A DNA stretch of 64,000 nt from Bacteroidetes bacterium MedPE-SWsnd-G1 (GCA_001874265.1 MPDD01000011.1:1-64000), one strand, 5' to 3'. Positions 17,477-26,162 are shown, counted from the first letter of the stretch. Notes: generated by a model from the letters alone, not told the origin. Made by a program: numbers and translations.

Positions 17477-17533
17477 ATACCCCAAATTATTGTTTCTAAT
17501 ACTAAGGTAAACGATGAATTTTTAGCTTTATTG

Positions 17534-18124
17534 TTAATTCACTAAAATAACATTGTATTTATCAATTAGTTTACGCATATTAATTAATGAATAACGCATT
17601 CTTCCTAGTGCCGTATTAATACTAACACCCGTACTTTCCGATATTTCTTTAAAACTCATATCCTTATACATGCGCATTAATAATACCTCTTTCTGATCTT
17701 CGGGAAGTTCATCAACCAATTTACGAACGTCTGATAATATCTGTTCTTTTATAAGTTGCTTCTCGGCATTCAATTCTCCATCACCTAAAACTGAAAAAAT
17801 ATCAAATTCATCTGTGTTTTTAAACGTTGGCATTCGATTCGATTTTCTAAAATGATCTATAATTAAATTATGAGCGATTCGCATTACCCAAGGTAAGAAT
17901 TTTCCTTCTTCATTATATTTACCTCTTTTCAAAGTATTTATCACCTTAATAAAAGTATCCTGAAAGATATCCTCGGTAATATCTCGATCCAATACTTTCG
18001 AAAAAATAAAATTGTAAACTCTTTGTTTGTGTCTTTTGATAAGAATTTCAAAAGATTTTTCGTTCCCTGCTAAGTAATTTTTAACAAGTTCACCATCTAA
18101 TACTTTTAGTTTGTCCATAACCAT
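17534..18124 (-). CDS. RNA polymerase sigma-70 factor, ECF type
   Basis: 196-residue ECF-like sigma factor. Region 2 covers about 25-95 with YNFIFSKVLDRDITEDIFQDTFIKV, the -10-recognition and core-binding helices. Region 4 covers about 135-185 with LPEDQKEVLLMRMYKDMSFKEISESTG-type helix-turn-helix. No anti-sigma gene is adjacent. The start may be the ATG at 18124 or at 18118, two codons later. A 46-codon ORF lies 57 bp downstream. Its regulon cannot be told from sequence; Bacteroidota have many such factors, and this one has the look of a conserved single-copy member. Confidence 0.9.
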   Translation of the reverse strand: MVMDKLKVLDGELVKNYLAGNEKSFEILIKRHKQRVYNFIFSKVLDRDITEDIFQDTFIKVINTLKRGKYNEEGKFLPWVMRIAHNLIIDHFRKSNRMPTFKNTDEFDIFSVLGDGELNAEKQLIKEQILSDVRKLVDELPEDQKEVLLMRMYKDMSFKEISESTGVSINTALGRMRYSLINMRKLIDKYNVILVN

Positions 18125-18355
18125 TAATTTTTAATACAACTGAATTTTGGTAGTAAGTAAGCCTTAATTCAACAATAAATTTTAAAAAGTAATAGTATGT
18201 AATAAGCAGTTGGGTTTAGTTAAGTCAGAGACAAATATTAAATATTTTTTTTAATTCACCAAATTCTTCGCATTTTTTTTAGGTTTTTATTGCTTATTAG
18301 ATAATTGAATCGTCGATTAGTTCTCAACTTGTTTAGTTTTGATAAATCTTTATTT

Positions 18356-18363
18356 TACCTTTG
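18356..18363 (+). promoter_or_regulatory. -7 box of uvrA (TACCTTTG)
   Basis: Perfect TAnnTTTG match 23 bp before the uvrA ATG. The nearest TTG motifs are 14 and 24 bp upstream, so the -33 element is uncertain. Confidence 0.55.
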
Positions 18364-18386
18364 CGGTTATTCCATTTTAAAATAAA

Positions 18387-21191
18387 ATGACCAAAAATAT
18401 AGCCACTTTAAGTCCAAAAGAAAATATTTTAATAAAAGGTGCCAAGTTGCACAATTTAAAAAATATTGATGTTGCTATTCCCAGAAACAAACTTGTTGTA
18501 ATAACTGGATTATCTGGATCTGGTAAATCTAGTTTGGCGTTTGATACGCTGTATGCTGAAGGACAAAGAAGATATGTTGAAAGTCTTTCGTCATATGCAA
18601 GGCAATTTTTAGGTCGCTTAAATAAACCAAATGTAGATTATATAAAAGGAATTGCCCCTGCAATAGCAATTGAGCAAAAAGTAAATAGTACAAATCCAAG
18701 ATCTACAGTTGGCACATCTACAGAAATTTACGACTATCTTAAATTATTGTTCGCCAGAATTGGCAGAACCTACTCCCCTATCTCTGGTCATGAGGTTAGA
18801 AAAGATACCGTTTCTGATGTTGTTAATTATATTAAAAATTTAAATGAAGGTACTAAATTATTGCTGCTTGCCTCTGTGCATATACCCGAAGAAAGAAGTG
18901 TAGAGAAATCGTTAACTATTCTTTCGCAACAGGGATATGCTCGTATAAAGCACAATGGAAAAATTATTCGTATTGAAGAATTTTCAAAAACAGTTAAGGT
19001 AAGTCCTACAGAGTTCGGACATGATTTTGAATTGGTAGTAGACCGCGTTGTAGTAAAACACAACGAAGATTTTTACAATCGACTAGCAGATGCTATTCAA
19101 ATTTCTTTTTATGAAGGAAAAGGGAGATGCTCCTTAGAAAATTTAAACGATAACGCTATTACCAATTTTAGTAATGAATTTGAATTAGACGGTATGCAGT
19201 TCTTAGAACCAAACACCCATCTATTCAGTTTTAACAATCCATACGGAGCCTGCCCATCTTGCGAAGGATATGGGAATATTATTGGAATTGATCGTGACTT
19301 AGCTATTCCTAATACAGGATTATCAATTTTTGAAGATGCTATAATTCCATGGAAATCGGATTCTTTTAGAGACTTTAAAGATGCTCTAATAGATAATGCG
19401 TATAAATTCGACTTTCCAATTCATAGACCTTATTTTGAATTAAGTGAAGAACAAAAAGAATTGGTTTGGAATGGAAATGAATATTTTGAAGGCTTACATG
19501 CTTTTTTCAAACATTTAGAAGCCAAGAGTTATAAAATCCAGTACCGAGTAATGCTGTCGCGTTATAGAGGCAAAACAAAGTGTTCAACCTGTGATGGTAG
19601 ACGACTTAGAAAAGAAACGGACTATATCAAAATTAGCAAATTAACCATTTCAGAAATGGTTGAAATGCCGTTAGATGAATTGAAACAGTTCTTTTCAAAC
19701 CTAAGTTTATCAGAAAATGACCAAGAAATTGCGAAAAGACTTTTAACAGAAATTAATAATCGTTTAACGTTTTTAACCAATGTTGGATTGAGTTATTTAA
19801 CATTAAATAGAACTTCCAATACACTTTCAGGCGGAGAGAGTCAACGTATAAATTTAGCAACTTCTCTAGGCAGTAGTTTAGTGGGCTCAATGTATATATT
19901 AGATGAACCAAGTATTGGATTGCACCCAAAAGATACAGAACGACTAATAGAAGTACTTCTTAATTTACGTGATCTAGGTAATACTGTTATAGTAGTGGAG
20001 CATGACGAGGATATAATGAAAGCCGCTGATGTAATTATAGATATAGGCCCGGAAGCCGGAACATTTGGAGGAGAAGTTGTAGCCGAAGGTTCGTATAAAA
20101 AAATTCTCAACTCAGATTCTTTAACATCCAAATATTTAAATGGAATTTTAGAAATTACTGTTCCTGAAAAAAGAAGAAAATCCAAAAATTTTATCGAAAT
20201 TATTGGAGCGCGTCAAAACAATCTAAAAAACATTGATGTAAAATTCCCATTAAATACACTTAGTGTTATAACAGGCGTGTCTGGAAGTGGAAAAAGCACA
20301 TTAGTACGTAAAATATTATATCCGGCTTTGCAGAAGAAGATTGGTGGTTTTGGAGAAAAGGCAGGACAGTTTACTGAAATAAAAGGTGACTTTAAAGACA
20401 TAGAACATATTGAATTTATTGATCAAAATCCTATTGGTCGTTCAAGCAGATCTAATCCTGTTACATATATAAAAGTTTATGATGACATTAGAAGTTTGTT
20501 CGCTGAGCAGAAAGTTGCAACCATCAGAAATTACAAACCCAAACATTTCTCTTTTAATGTTGAAGGCGGCCGTTGCGAAACATGCAAAGGTGATGGCGAA
20601 GTAACAATAGAAATGCAATTTATGGCCGATGTTCACTTAGAATGTGAGGTATGTAAAGGAAAACGATTTAAAAAAGAGATTTTGGAAGTTAAAATTGAAG
20701 GTAACTCCATTAGTGACATATTAAACATGACTATTGACGATGCTATTACTTTTTTTACTGAAATTCAAGAAAAAAGAATTGCTCGAAAATTACAGCCCTT
20801 ACAAGATGTTGGTTTAGGTTATGTAACTTTAGGTCAATCCTCTTCAACACTTTCGGGCGGTGAGGCGCAACGCATCAAATTGGCTTCTTTTCTTGTTAAA
20901 GGAACTCGACAAAGTAAATCTTTATTCATATTTGACGAACCGACAACTGGTCTTCATTTTCATGATATCAAGAAATTATTAGCCTCGTTTAATGCATTAA
21001 TTAATAATGGTCATAGTATTGTGGTAATTGAGCATAATATAGAATTAATAAAATGCGCTGATTATATTATTGACCTAGGTCTGGAAGGTGGTAAAAAGGG
21101 CGGGGAATTATTATTTCAGGGAACCCCTGAAAAATTAATGAGCAATGAAAATAGTTTCACTGCTCATTATTTAAAAGAAAAACTAAATTAG
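18387..21191 (+). CDS. uvrA: Excinuclease ABC subunit A
   Basis: Damage-recognition ATPase of nucleotide excision repair, 934 residues. Two ABC cassettes are present: Walker A GLSGSGKSS near residue 35 and GVSGSGKST near 635, each with its LSGGE signature (LSGGESQRI and LSGGEAQRI). Zinc-binding cysteine pairs are visible at CPSCEGYG with CSTCDGRR and at CETCKGDG with CEVCKGKR. Length agrees with the family. It acts with UvrB and UvrC, which are not in this window. It converges on the TPR gene, only 4 bp away, with no obvious terminator. Confidence 0.97.
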   Translation: MTKNIATLSPKENILIKGAKLHNLKNIDVAIPRNKLVVITGLSGSGKSSLAFDTLYAEGQRRYVESLSSYARQFLGRLNKPNVDYIKGIAPAIAIEQKVNSTNPRSTVGTSTEIYDYLKLLFARIGRTYSPISGHEVRKDTVSDVVNYIKNLNEGTKLLLLASVHIPEERSVEKSLTILSQQGYARIKHNGKIIRIEEFSKTVKVSPTEFGHDFELVVDRVVVKHNEDFYNRLADAIQISFYEGKGRCSLENLNDNAITNFSNEFELDGMQFLEPNTHLFSFNNPYGACPSCEGYGNIIGIDRDLAIPNTGLSIFEDAIIPWKSDSFRDFKDALIDNAYKFDFPIHRPYFELSEEQKELVWNGNEYFEGLHAFFKHLEAKSYKIQYRVMLSRYRGKTKCSTCDGRRLRKETDYIKISKLTISEMVEMPLDELKQFFSNLSLSENDQEIAKRLLTEINNRLTFLTNVGLSYLTLNRTSNTLSGGESQRINLATSLGSSLVGSMYILDEPSIGLHPKDTERLIEVLLNLRDLGNTVIVVEHDEDIMKAADVIIDIGPEAGTFGGEVVAEGSYKKILNSDSLTSKYLNGILEITVPEKRRKSKNFIEIIGARQNNLKNIDVKFPLNTLSVITGVSGSGKSTLVRKILYPALQKKIGGFGEKAGQFTEIKGDFKDIEHIEFIDQNPIGRSSRSNPVTYIKVYDDIRSLFAEQKVATIRNYKPKHFSFNVEGGRCETCKGDGEVTIEMQFMADVHLECEVCKGKRFKKEILEVKIEGNSISDILNMTIDDAITFFTEIQEKRIARKLQPLQDVGLGYVTLGQSSSTLSGGEAQRIKLASFLVKGTRQSKSLFIFDEPTTGLHFHDIKKLLASFNALINNGHSIVVIEHNIELIKCADYIIDLGLEGGKKGGELLFQGTPEKLMSNENSFTAHYLKEKLN

Positions 21192-21195
21192 TTTT

Positions 21196-21870
21196 CTATT
21201 GTTCGTTTAATTTATCCAATTGGCTTTTTGCTAAAACAAAACCAGGAAAAAATTGTTCTGCCCGTTCAAAAGCCACAATTGCTTCTGTTTTTTTCTCTTG
21301 TGCAACGGCAATTAGACCTTCTAAATATGCGATTGCTGCTTTTAAATTTACATCTTGTGTGTAATTTTCGTTTACGGCAAATGAAACTTTGACATTAGAT
21401 TCTTCAGGTAATTGTGCTGCTTTCTTAATTGAAATATTTGCTTCTTCAAATTTGTTTATTCCAAATTGCAAACCTGCAATTTTATATGCATAAAATGCTC
21501 TATTTGAGTTAGCTAATAATTTTTCATAGCCCTCCATAGCTCTTTCCATCGCTCCAATTGATTCTAAAGAAATAGCATTCATTTCCAATATATCCAAGTT
21601 ACTTGGATTTCTCTCTAATATATCATTGGTCACAAGAAAACAAGAAAGAAAATTTCTTTTATTAAAATAAAGATAAGCTAGCGTATCTTTATAAGTACTC
21701 GTTTCACCTTGCATTGCAATTATATTATACAATGCACCTTTTGCTACATCTTTATCTCCAAACTTTAAGGCTTGCTTCATTTTTAACTCTTCCAATGCAA
21801 CTCCTGTTGTATTCTGTGCCATTGCAGTAGCGGAAATAATTAGAGCAAAGGCAATTAAACTTTTTTTCAT
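21196..21870 (-). CDS. TPR-repeat protein, secreted
   Basis: 224 residues with a signal peptide (about 1-18, ending TAMAQ). The rest is helical repeats of tetratricopeptide type: YNIIAMQGETSTYKDTLAYLYFNKRNF, NPSNLDILEMNAISLESIGAMERA and the C-terminal AVAQEKKTEAIVAFERAEQFFPG-like unit. It probably scaffolds periplasmic or outer-membrane partners. No enzymatic motif. The coding end almost touches the end of uvrA on the other strand. Confidence 0.8.
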   Translation of the reverse strand: MKKSLIAFALIISATAMAQNTTGVALEELKMKQALKFGDKDVAKGALYNIIAMQGETSTYKDTLAYLYFNKRNFLSCFLVTNDILERNPSNLDILEMNAISLESIGAMERAMEGYEKLLANSNRAFYAYKIAGLQFGINKFEEANISIKKAAQLPEESNVKVSFAVNENYTQDVNLKAAIAYLEGLIAVAQEKKTEAIVAFERAEQFFPGFVLAKSQLDKLNEQ

Positions 21871-21953
21871 TTTCTCAATATTAAATTATAAGGGCGCTAA
21901 AATATTAATTTCTATAGGAATAAACCCCTAAATCTATCTTAAAGATTACTAAT

Positions 21954-21988
21954 AAAAAAGGCTTCCTTAAATTAAGGAAGCCTTTTTT
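21954..21988. terminator. Terminator of tRNA-His
   Basis: Two perfect 17-nt arms, AAAAAAGGCTTCCTTAA and TTAAGGAAGCCTTTTTT, one base apart. It begins directly after the tRNA 3' end on the minus strand and would also work on the plus strand. Confidence 0.85.
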
Positions 21989-21989
21989 G

Positions 21990-22064
21990 GGTGGAAGACC
22001 GGATTCGAACCGGCGACCCTCGGTACCACAAACCGATGCTCTAACCAACTGAGCTACAACCACC
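21990..22064 (-). tRNA. tRNA-His (GTG)
   Basis: Cloverleaf with D-loop AGCTCAGTTGGTTAGAGC, anticodon stem TCGGT/ACCGA around loop TTGTGGT (anticodon GTG) and T-loop TTCGAAT. The extra G(-1) of tRNA-His is encoded at 22064 opposite C73. CCA is not encoded. The acceptor stem GTGGTTG/CTTCCAC has two adjacent U-U mismatches at pairs 5-68 and 6-67. Confidence 0.92.
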
Positions 22065-22128
22065 GTGTAACTTGCGGGTGCAAATTTAAGTTTTTTCTTA
22101 ATTATTACAAGTCTTTTTTTAATAAAAT

Positions 22129-22845
22129 TTAAATTAAATCATCTAATTTATTTACGGCAACAAACCGTTCTACCGTAAACCCTTCTGCATGAGCAACTCC
22201 AATTAACCTTCCTAAATCTTGTGCTCTATAAGTAATACTATCTAAAAAGTTCTTACTAGAAATTGGAGAACTTGGTTCTTTACTATTTGCATCAAAAAAT
22301 TGAGAACTATACGCCTTCACGGATTCCACTTTTTTATCGATAAAACCAGAAACATCAATCACAAAATCAGGCTCAATATTTTTCCACTGTATATAATGAT
22401 AAACATGTTTTGGCCTCCAGGACTCTTGCTTTTCACCATCCAACTCCGTTTCAATCTTTCGCAAACCAGATAAAAAACATGCATCAGAAACCAATTTACT
22501 TCCTTTTCCATGATCTATATGCCTATCATCAATAGCATTACAAAGCACCATGGTTGGCTTGTATTTTCGGAGAATTTCAATTATTTTTAACTGATTTTCT
22601 TTGGTATTTTGAAAAAAACCATCTGCCAAACCTAAATTTTCTCTCACCTCTAAACCTAAAATTTTTGCTGAATTCGCCGCTTCCTTATCTCTAATTTCGG
22701 CCGAACCTCTTGTACCTAATTCTCCTCGGGTCAAATCTAAGACTCCAATCTTTTTCCCCAGAAAAATTTCTTTCGCAATGGTAGCACCACACCCTAATTC
22801 AACATCATCTGGATGTGCCCCAATAGCTAAAATATCTAATTTCAT
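22129..22845 (-). CDS. bshB1: Bacillithiol biosynthesis deacetylase BshB1
   Basis: Zinc-dependent LmbE-like N-acetylglucosaminyl-malate deacetylase, the second step of bacillithiol synthesis, 238 residues. The metal site is AHPDDVE (H11, D13/D14 region) near the N-terminus together with HIDHGKG near 110-116. The RGELGTRGSAEIRDKEA stretch typical of BshB1 is at about 40-56. Bacillithiol is the low-molecular-weight thiol of many Flavobacteriia, so this gene complements the peroxidase genes nearby. A TACCTTTG box lies 15 bp before the ATG. Confidence 0.93.
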   Translation of the reverse strand: MKLDILAIGAHPDDVELGCGATIAKEIFLGKKIGVLDLTRGELGTRGSAEIRDKEAANSAKILGLEVRENLGLADGFFQNTKENQLKIIEILRKYKPTMVLCNAIDDRHIDHGKGSKLVSDACFLSGLRKIETELDGEKQESWRPKHVYHYIQWKNIEPDFVIDVSGFIDKKVESVKAYSSQFFDANSKEPSSPISSKNFLDSITYRAQDLGRLIGVAHAEGFTVERFVAVNKLDDLI

Positions 22846-22860
22846 ATGATTGATTTAATA

Positions 22861-22868
22861 CAAAGGTA
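22861..22868 (-). promoter_or_regulatory. -7 box of bshB1 (TACCTTTG)
   Basis: Perfect TAnnTTTG on the minus strand, 15 bp before the bshB1 ATG. No TTG at the expected -33 distance. Confidence 0.5.
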
Positions 22869-22903
22869 ACAAAAATAGACTTTAAAATAATTTACGAAAA
22901 ATC

Positions 22904-22937
22904 TAAACAAATGGTACTAAAACTTAAACAAATGGTA
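22904..22937. promoter_or_regulatory. 13-bp direct repeat, 21-bp period: possible activator site
   Basis: TAAACAAATGGTA occurs at 22904-22916 and again at 22925-22937, exactly 21 bp (two helical turns) apart. It ends 18 bp upstream of the -33 TTG of the LRR gene. Tandem sites with this period are typical of LytTR-type response regulators. The regulator is not known. Confidence 0.5.
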
Positions 22938-22955
22938 TATTTTTTTAAATAATAT

Positions 22956-22986
22956 TTGCACAGTTCTATTTTTTAATATACTTTAG
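22956..22986 (+). promoter_or_regulatory. Promoter of the LRR gene (TTG-N20-TACTTTAG)
   Basis: TTG at 22956-22958 and TACTTTAG (one mismatch to TAnnTTTG) at 22979-22986, 20 bp apart. The ATG is at 23029, giving a leader of about 36 nt. The imperfect -7 box would suit an activated promoter. Confidence 0.55.
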
Positions 22987-23028
22987 CCGAGTAATTTAGT
23001 TAGAATTTAACCCTTAATCCCCACAAAA

Positions 23029-23940
23029 ATGAAAACTAAAGTCCTACTTTCAATACTGTTTTTAACAGTTTCAAACATAACATTTGCTTTGGTATCTAAT
23101 TCTGAAAAGGATGCGTTAATTGATTTATATAATGCAACAGACGGAGCCAATTGGAATCAAAAATGGGATTTAGAAAGCCCAATTTCTACTTGGTATGGTG
23201 TTACTTTAGAGGAAAATAAAGTTGTTGCGCTAGATCTTAGTTTTAACAATTTAAAAGGAAACCTACCAATTAACCTTGGCAATCTTACATCTCTAAAAAC
23301 TATTAATTTTCACATGAATAAATTAACTGGAGCGATTCCGGTTAGCTTAGGTAATTTATCAGAATTAGAGTATCTAAACATGTCATTCAATCAATTAAAC
23401 GGGGGCATTCCTAAAACGATAGGTAAACTGAGTTCATTAAATGATTTGATATTGTTTATGAATAGATTAGAAGGTTCTATTCCCCAGGAAATAGGGCAAT
23501 TAAAAAAATTAAAAAAATTAGTTCTTTATAGCAACAACTTAAATGGTTCAATTCCAACTACAATTGGAAATATGGACAGTTTAGAAGAATTACATTTAAG
23601 CAGCAACAGAATTAGTGGTGTTATACCAAATGAAGTGTCGAATTTAGTCCAGTTAAAGACTTTAAGTTTATTCGATAATCTAATGATAGGATTTATTCCA
23701 ATTGAAATTGGAAACCTTAAGAATTTAGAAGAGTTATCCTTGGCTAACAATTCATTAGAAGGAGAAATTCCTTTAGAATTAGCTCAACTAACTAAACTTG
23801 AAACATTAATGTTGAATAATAATTTCTTTGAAGCGAATATCGATTCAAGGATTACCGAAATTGCAACATTAAAAAACTTTAAATTTATCTCAACCCCAAG
23901 AGACACGAAAGGAATTCAGAATGTAATTGTTTTTGATTAA
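23029..23940 (+). CDS. Secreted leucine-rich-repeat protein
   Basis: 303 residues. A signal peptide (about 1-20) precedes a cap region with ALIDLYNATDGANWNQKWDL-like sequence, common in bacterial proteins with plant-type LRRs. About nine 24-residue repeats follow, of form LxxLxxLxLxxNxLxGxIPxxIGxL. There is no C-terminal sorting (por-type) domain and no membrane segment, so it is probably periplasmic or surface-attached through partners. Binding partner unknown. The gene stands alone between two terminators or promoters, with a direct repeat upstream that may bind a regulator. Confidence 0.88.
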   Translation: MKTKVLLSILFLTVSNITFALVSNSEKDALIDLYNATDGANWNQKWDLESPISTWYGVTLEENKVVALDLSFNNLKGNLPINLGNLTSLKTINFHMNKLTGAIPVSLGNLSELEYLNMSFNQLNGGIPKTIGKLSSLNDLILFMNRLEGSIPQEIGQLKKLKKLVLYSNNLNGSIPTTIGNMDSLEELHLSSNRISGVIPNEVSNLVQLKTLSLFDNLMIGFIPIEIGNLKNLEELSLANNSLEGEIPLELAQLTKLETLMLNNNFFEANIDSRITEIATLKNFKFISTPRDTKGIQNVIVFD

Positions 23941-23954
23941 TTTTTGTTGAATTC

Positions 23955-23988
23955 AAAAAATGCCATCCTTGAGGATGGCATTTTTTTT
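23955..23988. terminator. Bidirectional terminator
   Basis: AAAAAATGCCATCC - TTGA - GGATGGCATTTTTT, perfect stem, between the converging LRR and glutathione peroxidase genes. Confidence 0.88.
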
Positions 23989-24003
23989 ATTAATTTTCTA
24001 TTA

Positions 24004-24585
24004 CTACTCCTCAATCCACTTTATAATTTCCGCATCATTTGGCAACGTTCTAGGACTTTTAGTCCCTACCAAATAACCATCTTCATCAATCAAGTATTTT
24101 TGAAAATTCCAAGCTACCTCTGAATCTTGTAATCCATTTCTAGACTCCGACGTTAAAAATTTGTAGAGATCATGCATATCATCACCTTTCACTGAAATTT
24201 TGTTCATCATTGGAAAGGTAACACCATAATTTTCTTTACAAAAAGCCGCTATTTCTACAACCGTCCCTGGCTCCTGCCCTCCAAAATTATTAGCTGGAAA
24301 ACCAACTATTACAAAATTATTATCTTTATAAGTATCATACAATTCTTGTAATAATTCATATTGAGGCGTTAATCCACACTTAGAAGCTGTATTTACGAGC
24401 ATTACTTTTTTCCCTTTTAATTGCGAAAAATCAAATTCATCCCCGTATAAATCCTCCATCATAAACTGATGTAAACTTTCTTTTTTAACAGTCATTTCAT
24501 GACTGTTATTTTTTTTCATAAATGCATTCATGTATACGATTCCTGCACAAAATGTAATCACTAAAATTATTAACTTTTTTTTCAT
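24004..24585 (-). CDS. Glutathione peroxidase-family protein, membrane-anchored
   Basis: Thiol peroxidase of the GPx family, 193 residues from the ATG at 24585 (MKKKLIILV..). An upstream in-frame start at 24609 would put eight unusual residues before the hydrophobic segment. Residues 4-22 form a signal anchor, so the enzyme is exported. The catalytic tetrad is present: C70 (NTASKCGLT), Q104 (NNFGGQEPG), W159 and N160 (WNFQK). It has Cys where animal enzymes have selenocysteine. Such bacterial enzymes usually take electrons from thioredoxin-like proteins. Confidence 0.9.
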   Translation of the reverse strand: MKKKLIILVITFCAGIVYMNAFMKKNNSHEMTVKKESLHQFMMEDLYGDEFDFSQLKGKKVMLVNTASKCGLTPQYELLQELYDTYKDNNFVIVGFPANNFGGQEPGTVVEIAAFCKENYGVTFPMMNKISVKGDDMHDLYKFLTSESRNGLQDSEVAWNFQKYLIDEDGYLVGTKSPRTLPNDAEIIKWIEE

Positions 24586-24613
24586 TTTAAATATGTTTAA
24601 TAGGGGCAATTTA

Positions 24614-24647
24614 CAAAATTATAGAATCGTTTATTTAAAATTACCAA
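24614..24647 (-). promoter_or_regulatory. Possible promoter of the glutathione peroxidase gene
   Basis: On the minus strand TAATTTTG (24614-24621) with TTG 23 bp upstream (24645-24647). The -7 match is perfect; the spacer is a little long. Confidence 0.4.
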
Positions 24648-24666
24648 TAATAAGTATCTTCGCCTT

Positions 24667-25425
24667 ATGATTAAAGTAATAGTAATTGGATATGGAAATG
24701 TAGGAAGTCATTTAATTGAAGTGCTACTTTCGAATACTTCTATAAGCCTTAAACAAGTTTATAATAGAAGTATCGAAAAAATTGAACATCTTTTATCTAA
24801 ATGCCCAATTACTAATAGTTTTGATGAAATTTCAGAAGCCGATGTTTACATTATTGCCGTTTCTGACGATGAAATCAGCACTGTTTCGAAAGCACTCAAA
24901 TTAGACAACAAGTTAGTTGTACACACCTCAGGAAGTGTAGATATGAATATATTAAGTTCTACTAGAAAAGGTGTCTTCTATCCTCTGCAAACTTTCACTC
25001 AGAATAAATCAATCGACTTTAGCAACATCCCCTTGTGTATCGAATCCAACAACGACTCCGATCTTATTTTACTAGAAAAATTGGCATCTAAAATCTCGAA
25101 AAACTCTTTTATTTTAGACTCTCATCAAAGGAAAAAAATGCATCTGGCTGCTGTTTTTGTGAATAACTTCGCAAACCATCTGTATCATATTGGACATACA
25201 ATATGTGAAGAAAACACTGTTCCATTTGAAATTTTACATCCACTTATGGAAGAGACTTTGAACAAAATTAAGGACATTGCTCCCTTAGATGCACAAACCG
25301 GTCCTGCGAAAAGAAATGATCAAAAAACGATAACATCGCAACTAGATCAACTTACTGAAGCGCAACAAAATATATATATGAGTTTAACAAACTCAATAAT
25401 TAACACGTATAATAATCATGGATAA
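24667..25425 (+). CDS. Rossmann-like and DUF2520 domain protein
   Basis: 252 residues. The N-terminal half is an NAD(P)-binding Rossmann domain starting VIGYGNVGSHL (about 5-15) with the later ADVYIIAVSDDEI strand. The C-terminal half is DUF2520, a helical domain like that of 6-phosphogluconate and proline-biosynthesis dehydrogenases, with HLAAVFVNNFANHLY at about 159-173 and GPAKRND near 217. Substrate unknown. It overlaps the KdsC-like gene by 8 bases, a pairing common in Flavobacteriia, so the two are likely co-translated. Confidence 0.88.
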   Translation: MIKVIVIGYGNVGSHLIEVLLSNTSISLKQVYNRSIEKIEHLLSKCPITNSFDEISEADVYIIAVSDDEISTVSKALKLDNKLVVHTSGSVDMNILSSTRKGVFYPLQTFTQNKSIDFSNIPLCIESNNDSDLILLEKLASKISKNSFILDSHQRKKMHLAAVFVNNFANHLYHIGHTICEENTVPFEILHPLMEETLNKIKDIAPLDAQTGPAKRNDQKTITSQLDQLTEAQQNIYMSLTNSIINTYNNHG

Positions 25426-25945
25426 GAGTTACAAAGAAATATTACCCCAAATAGACACCCTAATATTTGACGTTGATGGTGTTTTAACAGATGGTGGCGT
25501 TCACGTATTCGAAAATGGCGAACTGATTAGAAAAATGAATGTAAAGGATGGTTATGCATTAAAATGTGCTATTGACGCTGGCCTTCGTGTTTGTATTATT
25601 TCTGGCGGCAGTAGTGAAGGCGTTAGAACTCGATTAAGAGGGTTGGGCATAACTGACATCTATTTAGGTGCTCATAATAAAATTGAGCAGTATCATGAAC
25701 TACAGGATATGTATAATTTAAAATCAGAAAATGTACTTTATATGGGGGATGACATTCCTGATTATCCTGTTATGGCCCTTGTAGGACTTGCATGTTGTCC
25801 AAAAGATGCTGCTCCTGAAATACAACAAATCTCTCAGTATGTATCACATAAAAAAGGAGGATCTGGCTGCGTTAGAGATGTAGTACAGCAAGTTTTAAAA
25901 GTACAGGGAAAATGGAATGATAAATTTGATGCAAAATATGATTAA
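25418..25945 (+). CDS. kdsC: KdsC-type HAD phosphatase (Kdo-8-phosphate phosphatase)
   Basis: 175-residue HAD hydrolase of the cap-less KdsC group. The nucleophile motif is DVDGVLTDG with D18 and acid/base D20. Motif II is CIISGGSSEGV, and motif III/IV appears as YMGDDIPDYPVM. KdsC removes phosphate from 3-deoxy-D-manno-octulosonate 8-phosphate, a step to lipid A core. The length and the ALKCAIDAGLRV segment agree with the family. Some homologues act on other sugar phosphates (KDN-9-P type), so substrate is inferred. Confidence 0.85.
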   Translation: MDKSYKEILPQIDTLIFDVDGVLTDGGVHVFENGELIRKMNVKDGYALKCAIDAGLRVCIISGGSSEGVRTRLRGLGITDIYLGAHNKIEQYHELQDMYNLKSENVLYMGDDIPDYPVMALVGLACCPKDAAPEIQQISQYVSHKKGGSGCVRDVVQQVLKVQGKWNDKFDAKYD

Positions 25946-26045
25946 TTGGGTTTTATTTTTAAATAATTTAGTTTATTGAAGATATAACCGACATTAATTT
26001 AAACAAAACTTACATATACTTCACTTTTTTCAAAAAAGAAATAAT

Positions 26046-26073
26046 TTGACTTAATTATTTTTTATTACATTTG
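26046..26073 (+). promoter_or_regulatory. Promoter before the 26.16-kb gene (TTG-N17-TACATTTG)
   Basis: TTG at 26046-26048 and a perfect TACATTTG at 26066-26073. Transcripts would start near 26080 and run at once into the hairpin at 26090-26142. Confidence 0.5.
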
Positions 26074-26089
26074 AGAGATTCAAAAAAAT

Positions 26090-26142
26090 TGCCTTGTTAA
26101 ATCTAATTTTGGTTAGATTTATTAAAGGCATTTTTATTTTTT
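26090..26142 (+). terminator. Terminator-like hairpin: attenuator, sRNA end, or kdsC terminator
   Basis: Outer stem TGCCTT/AAGGCA and inner 9-bp stem TAAATCTAA/TTAGATTTA with loop TTTTGG, followed by a T-rich tail. It lies between the TACATTTG promoter and the ATG at 26163. It could end the kdsC transcript 145 bp away, or attenuate the downstream gene. Confidence 0.55.
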
Positions 26143-26162
26143 ACGATTATAAAATTTTTTAA

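Noticed and set aside
24004-24585. Selenoprotein glutathione peroxidase
   Set aside because: The active-site codon encodes cysteine and no SECIS-like element or in-frame TGA is present.
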